Below are positions 9,084 to 16,817 of a DNA stretch of 64,000 nt, one piece after another. A program made the position numbers and the translations under genes. The DNA comes from Verrucomicrobiales bacterium (lineage in GTDB: Bacteria > Verrucomicrobiota > Verrucomicrobiia > Limisphaerales > CAIMTB01). The stretch lies in the NCBI GenBank assembly GCA_016795425.1, contig JAEUHG010000001.1, positions 62,001-126,000 on the forward strand. The letters are read 5' to 3'. Under the pieces are notes generated by a model that saw only the letters and a list, made by a program, of their open reading frames with translations, did not search any database and was not told the DNA's origin. Within the stretch, counting starts at the first letter, position 1; each line of letters opens with the position of its first letter.

Positions 9084-10548
9084 ACGCCGCGGGTACGCCG
9101 CGCTGCTCCTCGTCGTCGCGCTGACCACCGCGACGGTCGGGGGCATCATTCTCATGCCCAACCGCCTTGAGCGCCTGCTCCAGAGCCGTTGGCAAAACGA
9201 AGAAAGGTTCCTCGCCCGACTCAACCTCGCCTTTCGGGATTCCGTCAGGCAGGAGCTGAAAATCCCTGGGCCAAACCAATGGACCAAGGCCATCGCCGAC
9301 ACAGCGAATCTGGCTCCCGACGCCGTTGAGTACCTCGACCCCGGGGCCGCCAAGAACACGACGATGCGGCGCATCCTTCTTGTCGATCCCGGCCTCCCGA
9401 ACGGCCTCCTTCCTTACACTCAGAACCCCAACGGCCTTCAAGGGGCCCGCACCAATCTCCTCGGTCCCAACGCTCGGGTCATGATCGTGAGCAACACCCG
9501 GAGCGGGCTGACCCTTCCGTTGACCAGTGGAACGCCCTCCACCGACGCGTTCGAGGCACTATGGACCTGGGCTTATGATCCTTCGACCAAGGCCCCACCG
9601 AGTGGTTGGCCGAGCGCTTGGAACCAGCGTGGCGATTGCCTTCACGTTTCCCGTCTCCTTCTGTCGCAATGCTTCGCCCAGATCTCGGCGGATACCCTTC
9701 GCCTGGGTGTGGGTGTCGGCCATCCCATCCCCGGCTCCGTTGTGCCGGACCAAATCATCACTGAACCCACGACCTACTACCTTCTCAAGGGAACTCCGCT
9801 GGCGATCGCTCGAACCGACGGCACGCCCTACGCACGACATATCGTCCGTCACGACCAAGCCTGGGACTTGTCTCCGCTGGTCGATGACAGTACCGCCCTC
9901 CTCTATTTCGATCTCAACGAATCCTCCGGGTCCGCCGTCACCAACAAAGGAACGCTGGGCACCGCCTGGAATGCAGTCGCCACCCTGGGCGCTACCCTGG
10001 GATCTGCCGGTCCGCGACCCCCCGAATTCCCAACGCTGTCGTCGAGCAACCGCGCCGTCCGCCTCAATTCCCTGACCGGAAAGGTGGCGACCGACTTCGC
10101 CTGGCCCCGACGACTCACTGATTACACCCTGGCCGGCTGGATCCGTCCGGATGCTTTCTATTGGGGCGACGGCATGATCTTTGGATTTCCGGACGCCCTT
10201 GGCATTCACCTCACCGGTTACGGTCGTCGCCTCACGCTCCGCGGCATCTCCCGTGTCGCGGGCACCCTCACCCACCGGTACCGATACCCTGCCAACTCGT
10301 GGCACCACGTGGCGCTGGTAGGCAAGGGTCGAAATCTCCTCCTCTATGTTGACGGTGCGAAGGTCGCCAGCCGTCGTTCCAGTTCGCGATCCTGCCGCTC
10401 CAGTTGCAGTCAAACGTTCCAGATCGGCAGTTCGGGACGGTGGTGGCAACCCCGCTATAGCGGCTACGTCGATGAAGTGATCCTCTTCGATTGGGCGTTG
10501 GATCCAACCCAGATCGTCGCGCTTCTCCACGGCGACACCAGCCCATGA
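9058..10548 (+). CDS. GspK-like pseudopilin fused to a C-terminal LamG domain
   Basis: A 496-residue protein. The N terminus, KRRG12|YAALLLVVALTTATV, looks like a class III leader and helix, but mature position 5 is Leu instead of Glu, as in GspK-type tip pseudopilins. Residues about 55-260 are paralogous to the preceding protein (shared IPGPN, YDP.T.APPSGWPS.WN). Residues about 277-485 form a LamG/concanavalin-like sandwich: LLYFDLNESSG, YTLAGWIRP, WHHVALVGKGRNLLLYVDG and YVDEVILFDWAL are typical. LamG domains bind glycans or proteins, so this may be a tip adhesin or substrate sensor. The gene starts inside the upstream gene, so expression is probably coupled. Domain calls are firm; the tip location is inference. 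Confidence 0.85.
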   Translation: MVNTGLPNKRRGYAALLLVVALTTATVGGIILMPNRLERLLQSRWQNEERFLARLNLAFRDSVRQELKIPGPNQWTKAIADTANLAPDAVEYLDPGAAKNTTMRRILLVDPGLPNGLLPYTQNPNGLQGARTNLLGPNARVMIVSNTRSGLTLPLTSGTPSTDAFEALWTWAYDPSTKAPPSGWPSAWNQRGDCLHVSRLLLSQCFAQISADTLRLGVGVGHPIPGSVVPDQIITEPTTYYLLKGTPLAIARTDGTPYARHIVRHDQAWDLSPLVDDSTALLYFDLNESSGSAVTNKGTLGTAWNAVATLGATLGSAGPRPPEFPTLSSSNRAVRLNSLTGKVATDFAWPRRLTDYTLAGWIRPDAFYWGDGMIFGFPDALGIHLTGYGRRLTLRGISRVAGTLTHRYRYPANSWHHVALVGKGRNLLLYVDGAKVASRRSSSRSCRSSCSQTFQIGSSGRWWQPRYSGYVDEVILFDWALDPTQIVALLHGDTSP

Positions 10549-10589
10549 CCCCCAACCGCGACGCACACCCTCGCTGATCCATCCGCGCG

Positions 10590-12014
10590 ATGATCCGCCA
10601 CCGAACAGCCTCCACCCGACTGGGAATCACCTGGATTCACAGCCGACTGGAAATGGCCGAGGTGCCGTCCCACGGGGCTACCCGCACTTGGGTCGCCCCC
10701 GGGCCCGTCGCCGACGTCGCGGCGTTGGGCGAGGCGATTGCCGAGGGAATCCGCGCCCTGGAATCCAGACAGCGCCGGGCCAACCTCGTGCTGGACCATC
10801 GGAGCATCGTCTTCCATCTCCAGGAGGCGCCGCCGGCTCGGGGCCGAACCCTCGATCAACTCCTCCACCGACTCGTCGCCGAACAGCGACTCTTCCCTGA
10901 GCCCGCGGTATTCACCCGGACGCCGGCACCGCCCTTGGCAGGCCGCAACCGTTGGTTGCTCGCCGTCCTGCCACGGCCCTTCCTCAACGACATCGCCACT
11001 GTGTTTGCCGCGAATGGGATTCAGCTCGCCGGAGTCTTTCCCGTCGCCACTCTTGCCGCTCAGCAGCGCATCAATGACCGCCAGGCCTCCGTCGAACCCG
11101 AATTGGTGGTGACCCAACTCCGGGACGCGCGATTGCTGGTCATCGCCCGTGGCTCAGAAGAAATCTGGTTCGCGCGCTCGCTGCAGAATGCCGAGGGACC
11201 CGAGGGCACCCGCTTGGAACAGGAGATTCACCGCACTCTCCAGTTCGCCAAGCAACGCTTCGGCACCTCGATACGCCGAGTCGTCTGGCAACGCGACGGC
11301 TCTGAAGAATCGCCCCTCCACCGACCGCACCTCGCGGAGCCCGGACTGGAATGGATCAGCAGCGATGGCCCGACTCTCAGCTTCGCGGCTGCGTCCGCGC
11401 ATTTGGAACCCGCGGCCCCCTTTAATTTCAGCAAGGCCATTGCCGGCGGACTTCTCGCCGATCGAAAGCCGGTGGCGCTGATCGCCGCTGCCGCCCTGGT
11501 CCTCGCGGTCGCTTTCGCCACCTCGGTCGAGGTTTATCGACACCAGGCTCTGGAATCCGCCATGCGCGTGGACCGCGAAGCACACGCCGATGCGGAAGTC
11601 GCCACGGCCCGAGCCAACCGACAACGAGAGGCGGATCACTTCGCCCGGTTTGTCAGGTCGGTCCAGACCGGCGCCACGAACCACCGCGCCCTCCTGTTCG
11701 CCCGCCGTCTCGTCGAAACGACACCCGCACCGTTGCGCCTTTCTAGGATTGCCGCCGTCCAAGGCACCAATGGCTGGGAATTCACACTCGAAGGGGCAAC
11801 GCGCATTCAAGGCAGCCAATACCTAGGCGTGGTCGAGGAGTTCGAGAAACGACTGGAACATGACGTCGTTCCCTGTCGCGTCCTCAACAGCACCGCACGC
11901 CAGACCCTGGCCGGAATTCCTAACCCGATCCCACCGTCCCCTTTTCCGCGCTTCCAAGGCTTCCAACCACGCACCGACGAGCGGTCGTGGTTCATTTCGG
12001 GACTGCTCCCATGA
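10590..12014 (+). CDS. GspL-like (PilM/PilN-type) assembly protein
   Basis: A 474-residue protein with a cytoplasmic N-terminal part of about 290 residues that resembles the actin-like fold of GspL/PilM, a single membrane span at about 294-312 (ALIAAAALVLAVAFATSV) and a periplasmic part with a heptad-like helix (EAHADAEVATARANRQREADH) followed by a small PilN/GspL-like domain ending in Pro-rich sequence. Such proteins connect the motor ATPase to the inner-membrane subcomplex. It is followed by a GspM/PilO-like gene whose ATG overlaps its stop, the same order as gspL-gspM and pilN-pilO. Similarity is by architecture and order; sequence conservation is weak. Confidence 0.72.
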   Translation: MIRHRTASTRLGITWIHSRLEMAEVPSHGATRTWVAPGPVADVAALGEAIAEGIRALESRQRRANLVLDHRSIVFHLQEAPPARGRTLDQLLHRLVAEQRLFPEPAVFTRTPAPPLAGRNRWLLAVLPRPFLNDIATVFAANGIQLAGVFPVATLAAQQRINDRQASVEPELVVTQLRDARLLVIARGSEEIWFARSLQNAEGPEGTRLEQEIHRTLQFAKQRFGTSIRRVVWQRDGSEESPLHRPHLAEPGLEWISSDGPTLSFAAASAHLEPAAPFNFSKAIAGGLLADRKPVALIAAAALVLAVAFATSVEVYRHQALESAMRVDREAHADAEVATARANRQREADHFARFVRSVQTGATNHRALLFARRLVETTPAPLRLSRIAAVQGTNGWEFTLEGATRIQGSQYLGVVEEFEKRLEHDVVPCRVLNSTARQTLAGIPNPIPPSPFPRFQGFQPRTDERSWFISGLLP

Positions 12015-12730
12015 ACTCCGCCGCTCCCATTGCTCCCAAGCTGCCGACGGCGAATCCGGTCCTGGAAAGGGCCTCACCCCCGGCTACCACGGGGTCAGCC
12101 GGAAACCCGCACCCTCAGGAACGGTCCCCGGCGCGGCGTCGAGAACCCATGGGCCGCAACGCCTGGCGGTCTCTTGGCGAACCACGCGTCGCCTGGACCC
12201 TGATCACGGTCGCCGTTTTCATCGTCGCTGGGAGCTCGTGGTTTCGTCTTCCTGAGGCGAGACGCGCTTCTGCCCGAGTCGCAATGGCCTCCCGTCGCAC
12301 GCCCGCGGCGACAACGCCGGCCATTGATCCCGCCGAGTTTGCCGCACTTCGTGCCGCCGCGCAGAAAGCCGGCGATCGTCTGGTCGCGAATCGTGGCGAG
12401 TTCCGCGACCTCCTCACCCACATCGAAAAGGAGGCCTTGGCGCAAGGATGGCAAATTGAAACGCAAGTGCAGCCCGCAACGCGGGGCCCGGACCCGCTTC
12501 CGGAACTCGTCCATTATCCCGTCACCGCCATGCTTGCAACCGGCGCCGATCGCGACGCTCCCCCGGCTTTCAACGGGCTGCTTCGATGGCTGGAAGGCCT
12601 CTCCAATTCGTCCAAGGCAATTGAGATCACGTCGATATTCATGATGGGGGAGCCGGGAGGGCTGACCAAAGCGCGGGTGGAGCTGCGCCTGATCGGGCGC
12701 ACCGACCATGAGTTTCACTCTAAGAAATAA
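12011..12730 (+). CDS. GspM/PilO-like inner-membrane assembly protein
   Basis: A 239-residue bitopic protein: a cytoplasmic Pro/Ala-rich N-terminal tail of about 58 residues, one membrane span at about 61-78 (AWTLITVAVFIVAGSSWF), a helical stretch (AEFAALRAAAQKAGDRL) and a compact C-terminal domain ending LTKARVELRLIG, which resembles the ferredoxin-like fold strand pattern of PilO/GspM. The ATG at 12011 overlaps the upstream stop (ATGA), and the end overlaps the next gene by 23 bases. By position and layout it should pair with the preceding GspL/PilN-like protein. The assignment rests mainly on synteny. Confidence 0.65.
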   Translation: MNSAAPIAPKLPTANPVLERASPPATTGSAGNPHPQERSPARRREPMGRNAWRSLGEPRVAWTLITVAVFIVAGSSWFRLPEARRASARVAMASRRTPAATTPAIDPAEFAALRAAAQKAGDRLVANRGEFRDLLTHIEKEALAQGWQIETQVQPATRGPDPLPELVHYPVTAMLATGADRDAPPAFNGLLRWLEGLSNSSKAIEITSIFMMGEPGGLTKARVELRLIGRTDHEFHSKK

Positions 12731-13220
12731 ATTGCTGATGGTCTCCATCGCGACCGCTGCCACCTATCTCTGGTGGCCGGGCAACTCCCCTGTCCCACCG
12801 GCAACGGCTGCCAAGGTATCGACTCGACCCAAGCCCGCGATGGCCACACCTCTGGAAGCGATCGATCCCCCACCGTCCACGCCCCAACCGTCGACTCCCC
12901 CACCCTCCGCCCCACCGATCTCGTCCCCGTCCGCCACGCCACGCGCGGATCCCTTCGCTTACCCCACCCCAGCATCCCCGGAAGTGGCTGCGGCGGTTCG
13001 CCCCACCAACTCCCCTTCCGCGGCTCTGATACTACAAGGGATCTCCATGGGAGACGGCAGAGGTCTCGCCGTCGTCAACCGCCGCATCGTCGCCGTCGGC
13101 GATTCGATCGGGGCTTGGCGCATTGAACGCATCGAATCCAGTCGCGTGTGGATTCGCAGTGGCAACGCCCATGAACCCGTTGCCTTGGAATTCCAACGTG
13201 TCCCTACCCCCACCCGGTGA
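12708..13220 (+). CDS. GspC/PilP-like secretin-connecting protein
   Basis: A 170-residue protein with an N-terminal membrane segment (LLMVSIATAATYLWW), a long Pro/Ser/Thr-rich linker at about 24-100 and a small C-terminal beta domain (LQGISMGDGRGLAVVNRRIVAVGDSIG...RIESSRVWI). The C-terminal domain has the pattern of the homology-region domain of GspC and of PilP, which reaches across the periplasm to contact the secretin. It lies directly before the secretin gene, as pilP and gspC usually do. The start lies inside the upstream gene. Confidence is moderate because the family signal is short. Confidence 0.7.
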   Translation: MSFTLRNKLLMVSIATAATYLWWPGNSPVPPATAAKVSTRPKPAMATPLEAIDPPPSTPQPSTPPPSAPPISSPSATPRADPFAYPTPASPEVAAAVRPTNSPSAALILQGISMGDGRGLAVVNRRIVAVGDSIGAWRIERIESSRVWIRSGNAHEPVALEFQRVPTPTR

Positions 13221-13266
13221 AACCCCAGCCTCTTCGTCTGATCGGACCTACCATTTTCCTCACCTC

Positions 13267-14955
13267 ATGAAGGCCAAACCTCCGCTTCCCGCTCCCCATT
13301 CGGATCACGCCAGGCCGAAGTCAATCGCCGCCTGCCAACTTGGGGCAACGCGCGCCGGAATCCCCGGACTGTCCTGGTCCCTCGCGCTCCTTATTGCACC
13401 TCTCCTGCTGCTCGGCACCGGTTGCGAAACCACCAAACCCGAAGGCAATCCCAATCGCGCCTGGCTCGCCACCACCAACACCAGTCCTGCCAAATCAGCG
13501 CCGCCGCGCATGACCAGCACCATCGCTCCCGGGCCAGGTCAGGATGTCGCCACCGGCCCGTCTCCCGCGCCCCGCTCGGAGGAATCGCAGGCCGAGATGC
13601 GTTGGCAAAAGGTCTCCGACGGACGTCGATTCTCGTTCGAGGCCAAGGATCTTGAGATGAAGGACGCGCTCGCTCTGTTCGCTCAAAGCAATCAGTTGAA
13701 CATCGTTCCCGATCCCGACGTGACCGGGACCGTTTCCGTCACCATTCACGATCTTCCCCTGGATAAATGCATGGAGGCAATCCTCGCCGCCCATGGCTAT
13801 TACGCCGAGGAAAGTCGGGGTTTGATACGAGTCCGTAATCAGCGCACCGAAGTGTTCACCGTCGATTACCTCCGCTTGATTCGGAGCGGCAATGGAACCT
13901 CGACGGCCAATATCTCCAGCGGTTCCGGTTCGAATTCCGGCGGGCAGGGCGGCGCCCCGGCAACCGGATCCGCCGCAGGTTCGACCAGCGGCCAAGGCGC
14001 AGGCGATTCCACCAGCGTCTCCATCAACAAATCGGACAGCGTCGATTTTTGGACCGAAATCGAAGCCCAGTTGAAGAGCCTTCTTTCGCCCCAGGGCAAG
14101 CTCGCCATCAACCGCGTCGCCGGCACCATCATGGTCACCGATCAGAAGGATCAGGTGGATCGAATCGGCACCTACCTCAAGCAGATCAAACGCACCCTCC
14201 ATCGACAGGTCGATCTCGAGGCTCAGATCTACGAACTGGTGCTCAACGACGAGTATCACTTCGGCATCGATTGGCAGTCCGTCATGATCAAGGCGGAGGA
14301 ATGGGCCGTCTCCAGCGGCTTCGGCGGCATTCCCAGCTCGAGACTCACCGTCGACAATCCCATCGGCGGCAACACCCCCGGGCGTTCCGCGTTGTCGCTG
14401 GCCATCACCAAGGACGAAACCAAGGTCGTCATCGATGCGCTGAAGCAGATGGGTAACCTCGAGGTCGTCTCCCAACCCCGCATCCGCACCCTCAACAACC
14501 AGGCGGCCATGATCAAAGTGGGCACCGACAAGCCTTTCTTCCGCAAAAACACTGTCGTCACCACCTCCAACGGCGGCACCCAGACACAAACCGACGTCGA
14601 TGTTCGAACCATCACCATCGGCACCATCCTCTCGCTGACGCCCCAAATCTCCGAGGACGGCTGGATCACCATGGATATCTCCCCGGTGATCACACGATTG
14701 GTCTCGACGGCCTCGGGACCTGACGAAAGCACGGCCCCGGAAGTGGACATCAAGCAGGCTTCGTCTCTGGTTCGCATTCCTCAAGGCGCTACGGTCGTCA
14801 TTGGCGGGTTGATCCAGAACGAGCGCTACAAAACCACCCGACGCGTCCCGGTTCTCGGCGACATTCCCGGACTTGGCTACGCCTTTCGCGGCGTTTACGA
14901 CGACACTCGCAAAACCGAACTCGTCATCTTCATCACCCCGACCATCGTGCAGTAA
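13267..14955 (+). CDS. Outer-membrane secretin, probable lipoprotein (GspD/PilQ/MshL family)
   Basis: A 562-residue secretin. A hydrophobic signal ends in LLLGTGC53, a plausible though imperfect lipobox. Residues about 115-195 form an STN/N0-type domain (FSFEAKDLEMKDALALFAQ), followed by a Ser/Gly-rich low-complexity linker at about 205-250 and an N-domain with GTIMVTDQKDQVDRI. The C-terminal secretin domain shows VDLEAQIYELVL, LEVVSQPRIRTLNNQAA, a Thr/Gln-rich loop, LSLTPQISEDGWITM, IPQGATVVIGGLI and the closing VPVLGDIPGLGYAFR...ELVIFITPTIV. It would form the export gate for the pseudopilus or pilus. The ATG at 13267 gives a standard signal; an earlier in-frame start at 13123 lies inside the preceding gene. 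It is the last gene of the cluster. Confidence 0.94.
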   Translation: MKAKPPLPAPHSDHARPKSIAACQLGATRAGIPGLSWSLALLIAPLLLLGTGCETTKPEGNPNRAWLATTNTSPAKSAPPRMTSTIAPGPGQDVATGPSPAPRSEESQAEMRWQKVSDGRRFSFEAKDLEMKDALALFAQSNQLNIVPDPDVTGTVSVTIHDLPLDKCMEAILAAHGYYAEESRGLIRVRNQRTEVFTVDYLRLIRSGNGTSTANISSGSGSNSGGQGGAPATGSAAGSTSGQGAGDSTSVSINKSDSVDFWTEIEAQLKSLLSPQGKLAINRVAGTIMVTDQKDQVDRIGTYLKQIKRTLHRQVDLEAQIYELVLNDEYHFGIDWQSVMIKAEEWAVSSGFGGIPSSRLTVDNPIGGNTPGRSALSLAITKDETKVVIDALKQMGNLEVVSQPRIRTLNNQAAMIKVGTDKPFFRKNTVVTTSNGGTQTQTDVDVRTITIGTILSLTPQISEDGWITMDISPVITRLVSTASGPDESTAPEVDIKQASSLVRIPQGATVVIGGLIQNERYKTTRRVPVLGDIPGLGYAFRGVYDDTRKTELVIFITPTIVQ

Positions 14956-15157
14956 GGTGCGGCCAGAGAGCGGGCCCTCCCAGTCGTCGATCGGCGCCAA
15001 TCGGATCCCGATTCTCAAGTCGTTGCCGGTCGGTGATGGAACCTACCGGAATCGGAATTCACTCTCGGCGCCCACCCATCGATCCCTCCGTTTTCCGCCT
15101 CGCACCCACCGCCCCTGTCCCGCCAGGATTTCCCGCCACGAAGTGGCCCACCAGGAC

Positions 15158-15463
15158 ATGGCGCTTCCATCTTTTCTCCAAGCCACGCCCAACGGGACGT
15201 TGGTCCGCCTAAAGGTCCAGCCCCGCGCCAGCCGGAACGAGGTGGGACCGCCCAATGGCGAGGAACTCAAGATTCGCGTGACCGCTCCACCCGTGGATTC
15301 GGCGGCCAACCAAGCGGTCTGTGAGTTGCTCGCCGACACACTCGGGTGCCGACGAGGGGCTGTTCAGTTGGTCCGCGGCGCGTCGTCCCGTCACAAGAAC
15401 GTCGAGATCAACGGCCTGATTCCGGACGAAGTCCTGAAACGCCTGGAAGCCGCCGGCTCATGA
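15158..15463 (+). CDS. DUF167 / YggU family protein
   Basis: A 101-residue member of the DUF167 (YggU) family. The family signature is clear: VRLKVQPRASRNEVG, ELKIRVTAPPVDSAANQAV and the basic segment RGASSRHKNVEI. The biochemical role of this family is not established. The start at 15158 is preceded by an AGGA-like ribosome-binding sequence. The stop overlaps the start of the EamA transporter (ATGA), so the two are co-translated. Confidence 0.9.
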   Translation: MALPSFLQATPNGTLVRLKVQPRASRNEVGPPNGEELKIRVTAPPVDSAANQAVCELLADTLGCRRGAVQLVRGASSRHKNVEINGLIPDEVLKRLEAAGS

Positions 15464-16380
15464 GATCTGCGGGCATGGAACCCCGCGGCCTGGCTGCCCT
15501 GATCGTCGGGGCCATCCTCATCGGCTTTGCCCCCATCTGGGTCCGCTGGAGTGAGGTCGGCTCAGCAGCCACCGCATTCTGGAGACTCGCCTTCGCCCTT
15601 CCCATCCTGGGCATCTGGGCCGCGCGCGAACGCCGCGATCCCGCCCCGCCCTCCCGTCACTGGTGGGTTTGGATGCTCGCCGCCGGCGTTTGCTTCGCCC
15701 TTGACCTCTCGGCCTGGCATCTGTCGATCCGCCTGACTACCGTCGCCAACGCCACGCTGCTGGGCAATCTCGCCCCCATCTTCGTCACCATCGGCGCCTG
15801 GTTCTTCCTCTCTGAACGGGTCGGCCATTCTTTCTTCACCGGCATGACGGTCGCCCTCCTCGGTGCGTGGCTGCTCACCGGGGCCAAGCCCGGCATGGAT
15901 CCCGCCCGCCTCCGCGGCGACTTCTTCGGCGTGGCCACCGCCCTGTTTTACGGCGCCTATCAGCTCTGCGTCGCCCGGCTCCGCCGAGACCTTGGCAGCG
16001 GTCGCCTCCTCCTGGGCAGTTCCCTCGCCAGCACCCCGGTTCTGGCATGCATCGCCCTAGCCCTGGACGAGAAGTTCATTCCCGACACGGCTCGGGGCTG
16101 GGGAGTGCTGATGGGACTCTCCCTCACGGCGCATGTGCTGGGCCAAGGACTGATCACCTATGGATTTGCGCACCTGCCCGCCGGGCTTTCGTCCCTGACG
16201 TTGCTGATCCAACCCTTGGTGGCGACGTTCGCCGGCTGGTGGTTGTTTCAGGAATCGCTCGGCGCTCTCCAGATGGCAGGTGGCGCCTTGCTGCTCACCG
16301 GACTCTACCTTGCCCGTCGTTCCAAACCGCGAGATACCGCTCGCGAACAAAAACCGCGGCCTGCTAGCTTGGTCACGTGA
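15460..16380 (+). CDS. EamA/DMT-family permease
   Basis: A 306-residue inner-membrane transporter of the drug/metabolite superfamily with about ten hydrophobic helices in two EamA repeats. The first repeat contains FAPIWVRWSEVGSAATAFWR and the second contains GDFFGVATALFYGAYQLCVARLR and LITYGFAHLPAGLSSLTLLI, as usual in this family. Substrates of such proteins are diverse (amino acids, nucleosides, other metabolites) and cannot be read from sequence. It overlaps both neighbours (ATGA at the start, GTGA at the end), so it is in one transcript with the YggU-like protein and the Rrf2 regulator. Confidence 0.9.
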   Translation: MRSAGMEPRGLAALIVGAILIGFAPIWVRWSEVGSAATAFWRLAFALPILGIWAARERRDPAPPSRHWWVWMLAAGVCFALDLSAWHLSIRLTTVANATLLGNLAPIFVTIGAWFFLSERVGHSFFTGMTVALLGAWLLTGAKPGMDPARLRGDFFGVATALFYGAYQLCVARLRRDLGSGRLLLGSSLASTPVLACIALALDEKFIPDTARGWGVLMGLSLTAHVLGQGLITYGFAHLPAGLSSLTLLIQPLVATFAGWWLFQESLGALQMAGGALLLTGLYLARRSKPRDTAREQKPRPASLVT

Positions 16381-16796
16381 AGCTTTCGGTGAAAAGCGAC
16401 TATGCGGCGCGCGCGGTCCTCGGTCTGGCCCGTCGGGCTCACCGGGCGGCTCCCGTCTCCGTCGACACGCTCGCGGAGGAGTATGGCATCCCACCGAATT
16501 ACCTGGTCCAGATTCTCATCGAATTGAAGGCGCAGAACATCGTCCGAAGCCACCGAGGCAAGGACGGCGGATACCAACTGGCCCGACCCCCGGCCGAGAT
16601 CTCCATCGGAGATATCATCCGCAGCGTTCATGGGCAGGGCTTCGACACTCCCGCCATCCACGATCCGCAATGTCCGCCGGAACTCCGTAGAGCTTGGCGC
16701 CAGCTCCAGACGGTCATCGACCAGTCATTCGACACCGTGAATTTCCAGCAATTGGTGGACGCTGGCTCGGATAAGGACCGGATGTACTACATCTGA
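16377..16796 (+). CDS. Rrf2-family transcriptional regulator without Fe-S cysteines
   Basis: A 139-residue winged-helix regulator of the Rrf2/IscR family: MKLSVKSDYAARAVLGLA, VDTLAEEYGIPPNYLVQIL and the recognition wing GGYQLARPPAEISIGDIIR. Members such as IscR and NsrR hold an iron-sulfur cluster through three Cys residues in the region after the wing; here only one Cys (DPQCPPELR) is present, so it is probably not a cluster sensor of that type. The start is GTG at 16377, overlapping the EamA stop by four bases (GTGA). It may control its own operon, but no operator was identified. Confidence 0.9.
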   Translation: MKLSVKSDYAARAVLGLARRAHRAAPVSVDTLAEEYGIPPNYLVQILIELKAQNIVRSHRGKDGGYQLARPPAEISIGDIIRSVHGQGFDTPAIHDPQCPPELRRAWRQLQTVIDQSFDTVNFQQLVDAGSDKDRMYYI

Positions 16797-16817
16797 AGCC
16801 TCGGCGTCGGGTTCCCC

